DNA from: JBCBKL01 sp038521825
Lineage (GTDB): Bacteria > Pseudomonadota > Alphaproteobacteria > Rhodobacterales > Rhodobacteraceae
Assembly: GCA_038521825.1 (NCBI GenBank)
Contig: JBCBKL010000012.1
Location: forward strand, 52,107-116,106
Length of the DNA: 64,000 nt
Direction: 5' to 3'
How positions within the stretch are numbered: position 1 is the first letter of the stretch; each line of letters begins with the position of its first letter. The notes under the pieces were generated by a model, which searched no databases, was not told where the DNA came from, and was given only the letters and a program-made list of their open reading frames with translations. The position numbers and the translations under genes were made by a program. Positions 1 through 9,044 of the stretch are shown here, in pieces.

Positions 1-428
1 GACACCTTTTTCGGTGACAGCCAGTCGTAATAGGCGGCGAGGATCATCACCAGCGTCACCTTGGTCAGCTCTGATGGCTGCAAGCGCATAAAGCCAAGGT
101 CGATCCAGCGTTGCGCGCCCATGCCGACCGTCCCGAACAGCTCGACCGCGATGAGCAGCAGGATCGAAAAGGCATAAGCCACGCTTGACACGCTGCGCCA
201 GAACCAGATGGGCACCATCGCAACGATCAGCATGCCGATATAACCGATGGCAAAGCGCTTCATCTGCGGTTCTGCCCAGCGGTCAAGCTGGCCCGACGCG
301 ACCGAATACAGCATCAGGAAGCCGACGCCCGCGACCGTGGCCAGAAGCAGGGCAAGCGGCCAGTTCAGATGCAGGATCTTGCGCCAGCCGCTTGGCGTGT
401 GCTTGACCGTGTACTCAAGATAACTCAT
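1..428 (-). CDS. rodA: RodA, SEDS peptidoglycan glycosyltransferase (N-terminal part)
   Basis: Only about 142 N-terminal residues are present; the frame runs off base 1 without a stop. RodA polymerises lipid II at the inner membrane together with PBP2 during rod elongation. The visible part has several hydrophobic helices and the SEDS hallmark 'GAQRWIDLG' followed by 'LQPSELTK'. The ATG at 428-426 overlaps the mrdA TGA in an ATGA arrangement, so translation is coupled to mrdA. This is the last gene visible of the mreB-mreC-mreD-mrdA-rodA operon. The family call is secure; the length of the whole protein cannot be seen. Confidence 0.93.
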   Translation of the reverse strand, partial: MSYLEYTVKHTPSGWRKILHLNWPLALLLATVAGVGFLMLYSVASGQLDRWAEPQMKRFAIGYIGMLIVAMVPIWFWRSVSSVAYAFSILLLIAVELFGTVGMGAQRWIDLGFMRLQPSELTKVTLVMILAAYYDWLSPKKV

Positions 429-2368
429 GCCTGATCGCTGGCCCCGATATTGGCCATGGGGCGGATGGCGCGCAGACGTTCCTGCTGTTCCGCGATCCGC
501 TCGCGATCCTTGGTCGGATAGGCTTCGAGCGGCGGTTCGCCCTCATAAAGCGCTTGAAGTGTGATGTCCCGCGCAATCGGGGCCGCCGCCTTGGATCCGC
601 CGCCGCCATGCTCGACCACCACCGCCACGGCGTATTTTGGGTTGTCGTAGGGCGCAAAGTTGACGAACAGCGCGTGGTCCCGCCGTTCCCAGGGCAGGTC
701 TTCGTTACGGATGACGCCCGCCCGCCGCTCTTCGGCCGTGATGTTGCGGACCTGGCTGGTGCCGGTTTTGCCGGCCATCCGCATATCTTCGGCGATGATG
801 CGGCTGCGATAGGCAGTGCCCTTGCGATCATTGACGACCGCGTACATCGCCCGCCGCATCATCAGCAGGTTGGTAGGGCGCATACCCATGTCCTCGCCCG
901 CGCCGTCGGGCTGTTCCACACCGTCGATGGTCTTGATCAGGCGGGGCGTGACCGACCGCCCCGTCGCAAGACGGGCCGACATGACCGCAAGCTGCAAGGG
1001 CGAGGCAAGCATGTAACCTTGCCCGATCGATGCGTTGACCGTGTCACCCACCCGCCAGTCCTGATCGTGAACTGCCAGCTTCCACGCCTTGTTCGGTGCC
1101 AGCCCCTTGGCGATGGCCGACATCGGCAGATCATGCCGCATCCCCAGACCCAGCTGCTGCGCCATGGCCGAGATGTTTTCGATCCCCACTTTGACGGCAA
1201 GGTCATAGTAATAGACATCACAGCTTTGCTTGAGTGACTCCTCAAGGTTCATATGCCCATGACCCACCCGTTTCCAGCAGTGGAACCGGCGGCCCGCGAC
1301 CTCAAGATGGCCGGGGCACCAGACCGTTTCCTGGGCCGAAATGAGCCCCGCCTCGAGCGCGGCCATTGCCGTGATCATCTTGAAGGTTGACCCCGGCGGA
1401 TAGGTTCCCTGCACCGACTTCGAGGCAAGCGGGCGATACTTGTTTTCTGTCAGCGCCCGGTAATCGGCGACAGAGATACCACGGACGAAAAGGTTGGGAT
1501 CAAATGTGGGCGCGGAACAGATTGCCCGCAGATCACCGGTTTCGCAATCGATGACCACGGCGCTGGCGCTCTCGCCGGTCAGGCGGGCCTGAACGTAGCT
1601 TTGCAGCCCGGCATCCAGCGTCAGCTGCATATCGGCACCTGCAATCCCTTCGCGCCGGTCAAGCTCGCGCATCACACGGCCATTCGCGTTGACCTCGACA
1701 CGCTTGGCGCCCGCCGCGCCCCGCAGGACGTCTTCGGACTTGGCCTCGACCCCGACCTTGCCGATCTGGAAGCGGGGGATGCGCAACAGTTGGTCCGGGT
1801 TTTCGATCTTTTCCAGATCGTAGTCCGAAACCGGGCCGACATAGCCCAGCACATGGGCAAAGTCGGACCCCAGCGGATAGACCCGGCTCAAACCAACCTC
1901 GGGCGTGATGCCAGGCAGGGACGGCGCGTTGACCGAGACTCGGCTCACGTCGTCCCATGGCACGTCCTCGGCCAGTGTAATCGGCAGGAAGGGCGCGCTC
2001 CGCTTGACTTCGTTCAGGGCCCGTTCAAGCTGATCGTCGTCCAGTGCGACCAGCATCCGCAGTTTTTTGACGACGGCATCCACGTCGCCGGCATCCTCCC
2101 GGACGATCACGATGCGATAGCTGGGCGCGTTGCGGGCGATCGGCACCCCGTTGCGGTCAAAGATTTCGCCGCGCGATGGGGCGATCAGCCGGATGTTGAT
2201 CCGGTTTTCCTCGGCCAACAGCCGGTATTGATCCGCCTCTTCGACTTGCAGGTACCGCATGCGCGCGGCAAGCCCACCCATGAACGCCAGTTGCAACCCG
2301 CCCAGAACCGCCGCCCGTCGGGTGATCGTGCGATGGCTGGCTTCGGTATCGACGCGGGGCCGCTTCAT
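425..2368 (-). CDS. mrdA: Penicillin-binding protein 2 (elongasome transpeptidase)
   Basis: The 647-residue class B penicillin-binding protein cross-links peptidoglycan in the periplasm with RodA. It has a short N-terminal cytoplasmic stretch, one membrane segment at about residues 18-37, a dimerisation (pedestal) region, and a transpeptidase domain. The three active-site motifs are visible: S327-T-F-K330 (SxxK, catalytic serine), S382-C-D384 (the SxN position, here with Asp) and K534-T-G536. Length matches the family. The start overlaps the mreD stop by 4 bases (ATGA). The surrounding mre genes make this the elongation-specific PBP2 rather than the division-specific FtsI. Confidence 0.96.
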   Translation of the reverse strand: MKRPRVDTEASHRTITRRAAVLGGLQLAFMGGLAARMRYLQVEEADQYRLLAEENRINIRLIAPSRGEIFDRNGVPIARNAPSYRIVIVREDAGDVDAVVKKLRMLVALDDDQLERALNEVKRSAPFLPITLAEDVPWDDVSRVSVNAPSLPGITPEVGLSRVYPLGSDFAHVLGYVGPVSDYDLEKIENPDQLLRIPRFQIGKVGVEAKSEDVLRGAAGAKRVEVNANGRVMRELDRREGIAGADMQLTLDAGLQSYVQARLTGESASAVVIDCETGDLRAICSAPTFDPNLFVRGISVADYRALTENKYRPLASKSVQGTYPPGSTFKMITAMAALEAGLISAQETVWCPGHLEVAGRRFHCWKRVGHGHMNLEESLKQSCDVYYYDLAVKVGIENISAMAQQLGLGMRHDLPMSAIAKGLAPNKAWKLAVHDQDWRVGDTVNASIGQGYMLASPLQLAVMSARLATGRSVTPRLIKTIDGVEQPDGAGEDMGMRPTNLLMMRRAMYAVVNDRKGTAYRSRIIAEDMRMAGKTGTSQVRNITAEERRAGVIRNEDLPWERRDHALFVNFAPYDNPKYAVAVVVEHGGGGSKAAAPIARDITLQALYEGEPPLEAYPTKDRERIAEQQERLRAIRPMANIGASDQA

Positions 2369-2913
2369 AGCGCCTGCCCCTTGCTGTCATAGTCACCGGG
2401 TGTCGCCTTGCGCACGCCAAGCAGCGCATGGGTCAGAAAGACCGTGAGCGGATAGAACACAAGCGTCATGCCAAGCTGTGATAGGGCCAGACCAAGCGGG
2501 GGCAGGTCGAGCATGAAAAGCGCAAGCAGGAAGCGATAGCCGATGCTGACGACGATGATCATCGATCCGACCGCAAGGAATTCGGTGGTCAGAGTTGCAT
2601 CTCTCAGCGACCGGCTCTGCCCGCGTAGGCGTTCGCAGGCCAGAACCATCAGCAGAGCCCAAAGCCCCGGCGGACGCTGCAAAAGCAGATCAGCGAGCAG
2701 GAATAACCCTCCCAGCAAGAGCGGTGGCACGAATTCCGGCCGGCGGACAACCCATGCAAAGGCGAAGGCCATCAAAAGATCAGGTCCCGCCCAGCTGCGC
2801 GGCAATGTCTGAAGCGGCAGCAGGTTGAAGAAGATGACCAGCAGCACAAGCGCTGCGAAACTGACGCGCCGTGCCCAGATCCGGGAGGGGCCGATATCAG
2901 TCACTCGTTGCAT
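2365..2913 (-). CDS. mreD: Rod shape-determining protein MreD
   Basis: This is a 182-residue, very hydrophobic protein with about five membrane helices, matching MreD in size and position between mreC and mrdA. MreD is an inner-membrane partner of MreC in the elongasome. Sequence conservation in this family is weak, so the call rests mainly on gene order and hydropathy. The start overlaps the end of mreC by 17 bases and the stop overlaps mrdA by 4 bases, indicating one polycistronic message. Confidence 0.88.
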   Translation of the reverse strand: MQRVTDIGPSRIWARRVSFAALVLLVIFFNLLPLQTLPRSWAGPDLLMAFAFAWVVRRPEFVPPLLLGGLFLLADLLLQRPPGLWALLMVLACERLRGQSRSLRDATLTTEFLAVGSMIIVVSIGYRFLLALFMLDLPPLGLALSQLGMTLVFYPLTVFLTHALLGVRKATPGDYDSKGQAL

Positions 2914-3796
2914 CCTCTTGAACCAGCAGCCGCGGCCCGTCGGGCGTCAATACGCCGGTTGTGTCTGAAACGGGTGGCGTGCCGTAGTGGCGCAGAACCC
3001 GCAGGAATTCGAGGCGTTCGTAATCGGCGGCCAGCCGGACCCTGAGCCGCCCATCCGGGCTTGCCGCCACTTGCCCAATCAACAGTCCCGCGGGAAAGAC
3101 GCCGCCATCGCCCGAGGTCACCACGCGGTCACCGGGCCGCACCAGATCCGGGCTCTCCAGAAAATCGATTGGGGGCGCCGCGCTGTTGTCTCCCGCCACC
3201 ATGGCCTTTTGACCAGAGGGTTGAATGAAGGCGGGCACCCTGCTTGACGCATCGGTCACCAGCAGCACCCTGGCCGTGTTCTGCGCCACGCCCGAGACCC
3301 GCCCAACGAGGCCCAGACCGTCCATCGTGGCCCAGCCTTCGACAAGACCATCGCGCGTGCCCACATTCAGCAGGACAGACTGGCGAAAGGGCGATCCGCT
3401 GTCAGCCAGAACGACCCCGGTGATATAGGTCAGGCGCGGGTCCAGCCGGACGTTGTTGAGGTCAAGAAGCCGGGCGTTTTCCTGTTCAAGCTGCAGAGCC
3501 GCCTCTTTCCACGCCTGCATCTTGCGCAACTCGCGCCGCAGCTCCTGGTTCTGTTCGGCAAGCTGGCGATAGCTTTGCAGATCCTGCAGCAGGTTTATGG
3601 TGCCGGTCACGGGCGCCATCGCCCAATCGAAGTTCGGTACGATCTGGTCGGTCACCTGCGCGCGAAACCGTTCGACGCGGGGGCTGTCGATCCGCCAGAT
3701 CAGGAATGTCGCAGCCAGGACCAGAACCAGCACGGTCACGATCAGCCTGCGCAAAGGCGCAGTGTAATCCATGCCGTTCGAACGATCCTTGGCCAA
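2897..3796 (-). CDS. mreC: Rod shape-determining protein MreC
   Basis: The 299-residue protein has one N-terminal membrane anchor at about residues 15-33, a coiled-coil stretch rich in Gln, Glu and Leu at about 65-105, and a periplasmic beta-rich domain with the family segments 'GVVLADSGSPFRQSVLLNVG' and 'VVTSGDGGVFPAGLLIG'. MreC links cytoplasmic MreB to the PBP2-RodA synthase. It lies 67 bases downstream of mreB and overlaps mreD, as usual in this operon. Confidence 0.94.
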   Translation of the reverse strand: MAKDRSNGMDYTAPLRRLIVTVLVLVLAATFLIWRIDSPRVERFRAQVTDQIVPNFDWAMAPVTGTINLLQDLQSYRQLAEQNQELRRELRKMQAWKEAALQLEQENARLLDLNNVRLDPRLTYITGVVLADSGSPFRQSVLLNVGTRDGLVEGWATMDGLGLVGRVSGVAQNTARVLLVTDASSRVPAFIQPSGQKAMVAGDNSAAPPIDFLESPDLVRPGDRVVTSGDGGVFPAGLLIGQVAASPDGRLRVRLAADYERLEFLRVLRHYGTPPVSDTTGVLTPDGPRLLVQEDATSD

Positions 3797-3863
3797 CGCG
3801 AATATCCTTTGTCAGGCGCGGGACAATTCCCAAAAGTTTCGGCTAATTCCGGCGTTTAGGCAA

Positions 3864-4910
3864 CTAGCTATCGTAATCGATGGCGTGGCGCAGTTGCTTT
3901 TCGTACTCGAGCGCCTTGCCGGTTCCGAGTGCTACGCAGTTCAGGCTTTCATCGGCGATGGACACGGCGAGCCCGGTTTGTTCGCGTAATGCCAGATCGA
4001 GATCGCCCAGAAGCGCACCGCCGCCGGTCAGCATAACGCCCCGGTCAACGATGTCGGCGGCAAGGTCTGGTGGCGTGGTTTCCAGCGCTGTCATCACCGC
4101 TTCACAGATTTGCTGGACAGGCTCGGCAAGGGCTTCGGCGATCTGCGCCTGTGTCACCTCGATCTCTTTCGGCACCCCGTTTAGCAGGTCGCGGCCTCGG
4201 ATCTGCATCGACGCGCCGCGCCCGTCATCGGGCATCCGAGCCGTGCCGATTGAGGTTTTGATGCGTTCGGCGGTCGTCTCGCCCACCAGCAGGTTCTGCT
4301 GGCGACGGAGGTAGCTGATGATAGCCTCGTCCATTCGGTCACCACCGACACGGACCGAGCGGGCATAGACGATGTCGCCCAGCGACAGAACCGCCACCTC
4401 CGTCGTTCCGCCGCCGATATCGACAACCATGTTGCCGGTGGGATCGGTGATGGGCATGCCGGCACCAATTGCGGCCGCGATCGGTTCGGCAATGAGACCC
4501 GCGCGGCGGGCACCCGCACTCAGCACCGACTGGCGGATGGCCCGTTTTTCGACGGGTGTGGCGCCATGGGGGACGCATACGATGATCTTGGGCTTGGAAA
4601 AGGTCGAGCGTTTGTGGACCTTGCGGATGAAGTGCTTGATCATCTCTTCGGCGGTATCGAAGTCGGCAATTACACCCTCGCGCATGGGGCGGATCGCCTC
4701 GATACTGCCAGGGGTGCGGCCAAGCATCAGCTTGGCGTCCTCGCCGACGGCCAGCACTTTTTTGACGCCGTCTTTGACGTGGTAGGCTACAACAGAAGGC
4801 TCTGACAGGATGACACCGCGCCCCTTGACATAGACCAGCGTGTTGGCCGTGCCCAAATCTATCGCCATGTCTGCCGACAGAAGGCCGCCCAGATTCCCGA
4901 AAATCGACAT
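3864..4910 (-). CDS. mreB: MreB, bacterial actin homologue
   Basis: MreB forms membrane-associated filaments that direct elongasome movement. The phosphate-binding motif 'DLGTANTLVYVKGRG' is near the N-terminus, and 'DIGGGTTEVAV' and 'LTGGGALLGDL' mark the actin-fold nucleotide pocket. I chose the ATG at 4910 (348 residues, 'MSIFGNLGGLLSADMAID'), which has a G-rich ribosome-binding stretch about 10 bases upstream. A TTG seven codons further upstream (4931) is in frame but adds residues not typical of the family. It is the first gene of the operon, so its promoter should lie within 4911-5376. Confidence 0.96.
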   Translation of the reverse strand: MSIFGNLGGLLSADMAIDLGTANTLVYVKGRGVILSEPSVVAYHVKDGVKKVLAVGEDAKLMLGRTPGSIEAIRPMREGVIADFDTAEEMIKHFIRKVHKRSTFSKPKIIVCVPHGATPVEKRAIRQSVLSAGARRAGLIAEPIAAAIGAGMPITDPTGNMVVDIGGGTTEVAVLSLGDIVYARSVRVGGDRMDEAIISYLRRQQNLLVGETTAERIKTSIGTARMPDDGRGASMQIRGRDLLNGVPKEIEVTQAQIAEALAEPVQQICEAVMTALETTPPDLAADIVDRGVMLTGGGALLGDLDLALREQTGLAVSIADESLNCVALGTGKALEYEKQLRHAIDYDS

Positions 4911-5376
4911 TTGCCCGAACCCCAGATTCAATTGCGCCGCGACTCGGCGCTTGTTGGGCTGAGGTTATACGGGCGCGCTGCTTTATGCGAAAGGCCGGAA
5001 TGCGGCGGATCATTGCCGTATAGACCTTTGCCCGCAGCCCTGCTGGGCAGGGGCGGGGAGGGTCCGTATTCGGATATGGGTGCAATGCGGCGCCGCTTGC
5101 GGGCGTTCGGTTGCCGTCGGGACGCAGGGTGATTAGGCCTGCCTTCCGTATCTATCCGCGGATGGAGAGAAGCGCGCGTGCCATGACGCGGCCCTGAACC
5201 TATCGCCGGTGTGACCCGTTTCCGAGCCGTTGCTTAAGCGAGCGGAGTTCTACCCGCTGCTGACTAATGGAAGCTGAGCCCAGCGTACGGTGGTTGGTGC
5301 GGGCTGTCGGTTTGCGGGACACGAAGTCGCCTTTCGCTGCAGGCTGTCGAAGGTCCGCTTTTGCGCAGGCTATGAC
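4911..5376. other. Intergenic region upstream of mreB and downstream of the phosphite permease gene
   Basis: About 466 bases have no convincing gene. Two short open frames here (4911-5132 and 5267-5470, plus strand) lack ribosome-binding sites and recognisable content. The region must contain the mreB promoter, but I cannot place -35/-10 boxes with confidence. There is a small perfect hairpin CCCTGC-TGG-GCAGGG near 5036-5050. The part from about 5260 to 5370 has the look of a degenerate non-coding stretch rather than a gene. Confidence 0.5.
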
Positions 5377-6198
5377 CTACTGGAACCGTTTCCGTAGCAT
5401 GTTGCTGAGTGCGTCAACGATCGTCACGGTGGCCAAGATGACGATAAGAACGGCCGACACCTGGGGATAGTCCAGCAGCCGGAGCGATCCGACGAGCTCG
5501 GTCCCGATCCCGCCGGCGCCGACCATGCCCATAACGGTCGAGGCGCGGAAATTGTACTCCCACCGATACATTGTGACGTCAGCGAATTGCGGGAAGACCT
5601 GCGGCATCACACCATGCGAGATAACTTGAAGGGATGTCGCACCCGAGGCTTCGGCCGCTTCGATGGGCGCGGGATGCGCGTGTTCGATGGCTTCGGCGAA
5701 GAATTTACCCACCATGCCAATCGAATGCAGGCCCAGGGCCAGCACGCCCGGCAGCATTCCAAAGCCAACCGCCGCAACAAAGATAATCCCCATGATGAGC
5801 TCGGGGATGGAGCGGAGCGTATTCAGCACCAGGCGTGCAGCCTGATAGGCCCACTTGTTCGGCGTCGTGTTCCGCGCCGCAAGAAAGCCGAGCGGAATCG
5901 ACAGGACGACGGCCAGGGCAGTGCCGGCGACCGACATAGCGAGCGTTTCGATCATTGGCTCGACCCATTGACGCCAGCGGGTGAAATCCGGCGGCACCAT
6001 CTCGGCAAAGAGCGTTCCGATAGCGGGCAGACCGTCGGCCAGCCGCCCGCCATCGAGCATCCCCGTCAGCCAAAGACAGAGGACAATGATCGCCGCGACG
6101 CCTCCGATCTGGAGCAGGAGACGCCGCCGCCCTTTGCGATCCGCCGCAAGAATGGTTTCAACAGTCTGAGGCGTATCGGTCTGGGCGAGGGTCATCAC
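5377..6198 (-). CDS. ptxC: Phosphite/phosphonate ABC transporter permease (PtxC/PhnE family)
   Basis: This is a 273-residue inner-membrane permease with an N-terminal cytoplasmic tail, about six membrane helices, and a binding-protein-dependent-transport coupling motif around 'EAAEASGATSLQVISHGVMPQ'. The PhnE-type sequence 'ALHSIGMVGKFFAEAIEHAHP' is clear. It is the third gene of a minus-strand trio, 20 bases after the binding protein gene. No C-P lyase genes are nearby, and the divergent neighbour is phosphite dehydrogenase, so phosphite is the more likely substrate. Without that context it would be annotated phnE. Confidence 0.88.
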   Translation of the reverse strand: MMTLAQTDTPQTVETILAADRKGRRRLLLQIGGVAAIIVLCLWLTGMLDGGRLADGLPAIGTLFAEMVPPDFTRWRQWVEPMIETLAMSVAGTALAVVLSIPLGFLAARNTTPNKWAYQAARLVLNTLRSIPELIMGIIFVAAVGFGMLPGVLALGLHSIGMVGKFFAEAIEHAHPAPIEAAEASGATSLQVISHGVMPQVFPQFADVTMYRWEYNFRASTVMGMVGAGGIGTELVGSLRLLDYPQVSAVLIVILATVTIVDALSNMLRKRFQ

Positions 6199-6218
6199 GG
6201 CGTCTCCTCTTTTTGGGA

Positions 6219-7094
6219 TCAGTTGGTTTGCAGATTGCTGCGGATATCGCGGATGATGTCGTAATCGGCATCGGTGATCGCCGCGAAACCGTCGGCCTTG
6301 AACGGTGTCAGCACTCCGTCTCCGGCCTCGGTTCCGGGTTCCAGCCCAAGAAAGGCAGAGCGGATATTGTCTTGCAATTCTCGCGTCATGTCGGTGCGCA
6401 TGACCCAGGGGTATTGCGGAATATCGGCGGAATAGCCCAAGACAACCAGTTTATCTGCATCAACGGTTCCCCGATCAACGAGCCTTTCAAAGATCGGACG
6501 GCTCAAGCCACCAACCTGCGCGTTGCCAAGTTCGACATTGCGGGCCACGGCGTCATGGGCGCCCGTAAAGTTTTCGTTGTAGTCGTCACCGGTGACCACG
6601 CCTTCAAGCAGCATGGTATATTTCGGGGCGAAGTGGCTTGAGGTCGATGCCTGATCGCCGAAAGCGACGTCAATTCCCGACCCTTCGATGTCACTGATAG
6701 AAGTGATCCCGGAATCCTTGTTCGCGATAAGGACCGATTGGTAGGTCGTGCTGCCGCCACTCATACGGGCCGCAAAGGGTTCGATATCCAGATCGCTGCC
6801 ATCCATCCGGTCTTTCGCGATGGTGTAAGAGGCCGGGCCAAAATAGGCGACGTCGATACGGCCAAAGCGCATGGCTTCAATCATTGATGAATAGTCGGTT
6901 GTGACGATCAGCTCGATATCTTTGCCAAGCGTGTCTTCCAGATGGGCTGCTAGCGGTTCGTTGTCTTGGATCACGGTCGCCGCGTTTTCGTCGGGCAGAA
7001 GTGCCACGCGCAACGTATCTGGATCATGGTCACCGGCGGCGAAGGCGGCGCCAGCCAGCAGGGTCGTAGCGATGGCGTAGGTGGTCAATTTCAT
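6219..7094 (-). CDS. ptxB: Phosphite/phosphonate ABC transporter periplasmic binding protein (PtxB/PhnD family)
   Basis: This 291-residue exported binding protein captures the P(III) or P(V) oxyanion for the importer. The N-terminus is a Sec signal peptide (Lys-rich start, hydrophobic stretch, AFA cleavage site near residue 19). PhnD-family segments include 'LRVALLPDENAATV', 'VTTDYSSMIEAMRFGRIDVAYFGPASY' and 'VAFGDQASTSSHFAPKY'. The start at 7094 is preceded by GGAGA about 8 bases upstream, which favours it over an in-frame ATG six codons earlier. The gene lies 25 bases after the ATPase gene. Confidence 0.9.
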   Translation of the reverse strand: MKLTTYAIATTLLAGAAFAAGDHDPDTLRVALLPDENAATVIQDNEPLAAHLEDTLGKDIELIVTTDYSSMIEAMRFGRIDVAYFGPASYTIAKDRMDGSDLDIEPFAARMSGGSTTYQSVLIANKDSGITSISDIEGSGIDVAFGDQASTSSHFAPKYTMLLEGVVTGDDYNENFTGAHDAVARNVELGNAQVGGLSRPIFERLVDRGTVDADKLVVLGYSADIPQYPWVMRTDMTRELQDNIRSAFLGLEPGTEAGDGVLTPFKADGFAAITDADYDIIRDIRSNLQTN

Positions 7095-7119
7095 CTTTCG
7101 GTCTCCTGTCATGATGAAG

Positions 7120-7950
7120 TCAGATGGCGTCCTGCCCGGTCGATCCGTAGATCCGGGTCAGTACAGATTCGGAAAGCTGCGCGGGCGGGCCGTCATACAC
7201 GATCCGACCTTCGGCAAGGCCAATGATCCGGTCTGCGAAGGCCTTTGCGTAATCGAGCTGGTGCAAACTGACGATCACCGGAATGCTGTCTTCCTTGCAG
7301 ATCGAGCGCAGGACGTTCAGCACCCGCTCGGATGACGCCGGATCAAGCGACGCCACAGGCTCGTCGGCCAGAATCATCTTCGGCTCTTGAGCCAGCGCAC
7401 GCGCGATGCCGACGCGCTGCTGCTGACCGCCCGACAGGCTGTCGCAGCGCGTCAGCGCCTTTTCGAAAAGTCCCACGCGTGTCAGGCAATCAAGGGCCAG
7501 CCGCCGTTCCTCTGCCGAGAACCCAACAAGAGTGCGCCAGAAGGAATGCCGCCCAAGCCGGGACAAGAGAACATTGTGCATTGCCCCCATCCGGCCGATA
7601 AGCTGGTGTTGCTGGAAGATCATCGCGGTGTCGCGACGGTGCGCCCGGATCGCTTGAGTCGCATCGAGCGGTCCGATCTCTCGTGACAGAACCGTTCCGG
7701 ATGTGGGCCGCACCAGCAGATTCAAGGTGCGCAGCAAAGTGGATTTGCCCGCTCCGGATGGGCCCAGCAAGACCGTCAATTCGCCGTCTTGGAAATCCAG
7801 ACTTGTCGGCTGCAATGCGGCTGTGCCGTTCGGATAGATCACTTCGACCTTGTCCAGACACAGTATTGGCGCTGCTTCCGTCTTCGTATCACTCCGATCA
7901 AAAGCCATCTGCTGTTGTCCCATCTCGGTCGATTCTATCCCGCTGGTCAT
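7120..7950 (-). CDS. ptxA: Phosphite/phosphonate ABC transporter ATP-binding protein (PtxA/PhnC family)
   Basis: The 276-residue ATPase energises uptake by the two genes downstream. Walker A is 'GPSGAGKST', the signature is 'LSGGQQQRVGIARAL', Walker B is 'MILADEPVASLDP', and the H-loop is in 'VIVSLHQLD'. About 27 residues precede the usual PhnC start, and internal Met codons at residues 10 and 15 are alternative starts. It is the promoter-proximal gene of the minus-strand trio, and its 5' end faces ptxD across about 90 bases, so the two operons are probably co-regulated. Confidence 0.9.
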   Translation of the reverse strand: MTSGIESTEMGQQQMAFDRSDTKTEAAPILCLDKVEVIYPNGTAALQPTSLDFQDGELTVLLGPSGAGKSTLLRTLNLLVRPTSGTVLSREIGPLDATQAIRAHRRDTAMIFQQHQLIGRMGAMHNVLLSRLGRHSFWRTLVGFSAEERRLALDCLTRVGLFEKALTRCDSLSGGQQQRVGIARALAQEPKMILADEPVASLDPASSERVLNVLRSICKEDSIPVIVSLHQLDYAKAFADRIIGLAEGRIVYDGPPAQLSESVLTRIYGSTGQDAI

Positions 7951-8040
7951 TGAGTTATGCGATCAAAGCAACAGATATATTACATATTGCGATTGAAATG
8001 GCGCTTTGATAGCAATGCGCAAAAGGGAGGGACACCCGCA
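7951..8040. promoter_or_regulatory. Divergent promoter region between the phosphite importer and ptxD
   Basis: The 90 bases separate two divergent starts. Perfect inverted arms ATCAAAGC (7962-7969) and GCTTTGAT (8003-8010) flank an AT-rich core that contains ATATATTACATAT. A looser direct repeat, TGCGATCAAAG / TGCGATTGAAA, overlaps the arms. These are candidates for binding by the LysR-type regulator encoded downstream of ptxD. The ptxD ribosome-binding site GGGAGGG is at 8025-8031. No clear Pho box is visible. Confidence 0.5.
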
Positions 8041-9039
8041 ATGCGCGAAAAGATCATCGTGCCGAACCGGATCGAGCAAGAGATCCTGGCCACTCTGCGA
8101 GAGGCCGGCGAAGTCGTTGCGAACGACAGCATCGAACCTCTGTCTCGCGAGAGGTTGCGCGAAACCTGCGCCGATGCGACCGCACTGATGGCCTTCATGA
8201 CGGAAGCGGTGGACCGGCCTTTTCTTGAGGCCTGCCCGCAACTAAAGATTGTGGCAGGGGCGCTGAAAGGGTTTGACAATATCGATGTCGCCGCCTGTAC
8301 GGATCATGGCGTGTTGGTCACGATCGTTCCCGATCTGCTGACCGAACCGACGGCAGAACTGACGCTTGGACTGATGATCGCTCTGACCCGGAACATGCGA
8401 GACGGCGACGCGCACATGCGGACGGGCACCTACGCTGGATGGCGCGCGCGCTTTTACGGGGGCACCGTGCAGGGCGCTGTGGTCGGCGTGATCGGCGCAG
8501 GGGCTGTCGGGCGCGAAACGCTGCGATTGCTGTCCGGCTTTCGGGGAACGCGACTTTATCACGATGTGTCACCACTGGACCCGACGACGGAAAAAGCGCT
8601 GAGCGCGCGGAAGGCTGCACTGGACGAGATCGTCGGGACTTCGGATTTCGTCGTCCTGGCGGTTCCCTTGACAGAAGCGACGCTTGGGATGGTCGATGCC
8701 GGATTTCTCTCGCGTATGAAACCGGGGGCCTATCTGATCAACCCTGCGCGCGGCAGCCTGGTCGATGAAGCCGCCGTCGCATATGCGCTCGAAACCGGCC
8801 ATCTGGGCGGATACGCCGCCGACACCTATGAGATGGAAGACTGGGCCAGGCCCGACCGTCCACAGCAAGTCCACCCCGCCCTGTTGGCTTCGAAGAAAGC
8901 CGTTCTGACACCGCATATCGGATCGGCTGTGGTTCAGGTGCGGCGCGCCATCGCAGCCTCGGCGGCGGACAGTATTATCACAACACTCAAAGGCGCGCTG
9001 CCCGAGACAGCGCTGAACCCCCAAGTTCTGAAGGGATAA
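8041..9039 (+). CDS. ptxD: Phosphite dehydrogenase (NAD-dependent)
   Basis: PtxD oxidises phosphite to phosphate with NAD, giving the cell phosphorus and reducing power. The 332-residue protein is close to the 336 of the Pseudomonas stutzeri enzyme. The residues known to be catalytic fall at identical numbers: Lys76 ('GALKGFDN'), Arg237, Glu266 ('YEMEDWARPDRP') and His292 ('TPHIGSAV'), with Met53 also conserved. The Rossmann motif is G152-A-G-A-V-G157, with Asp175 after the second strand, consistent with NAD preference. The start at 8041 follows a strong GGGAGGG site; an in-frame ATG 28 codons upstream lies in the promoter region. Other D-2-hydroxyacid dehydrogenases lack the EMEDWAR signature. 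Confidence 0.94.
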   Translation: MREKIIVPNRIEQEILATLREAGEVVANDSIEPLSRERLRETCADATALMAFMTEAVDRPFLEACPQLKIVAGALKGFDNIDVAACTDHGVLVTIVPDLLTEPTAELTLGLMIALTRNMRDGDAHMRTGTYAGWRARFYGGTVQGAVVGVIGAGAVGRETLRLLSGFRGTRLYHDVSPLDPTTEKALSARKAALDEIVGTSDFVVLAVPLTEATLGMVDAGFLSRMKPGAYLINPARGSLVDEAAVAYALETGHLGGYAADTYEMEDWARPDRPQQVHPALLASKKAVLTPHIGSAVVQVRRAIAASAADSIITTLKGALPETALNPQVLKG

Positions 9040-9044
9040 GTGCG

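Noticed and set aside
5377..7950. Importer as part of a phosphonate C-P lyase system
   Set aside because: No phnG-M genes nearby, and the divergent partner is phosphite dehydrogenase.
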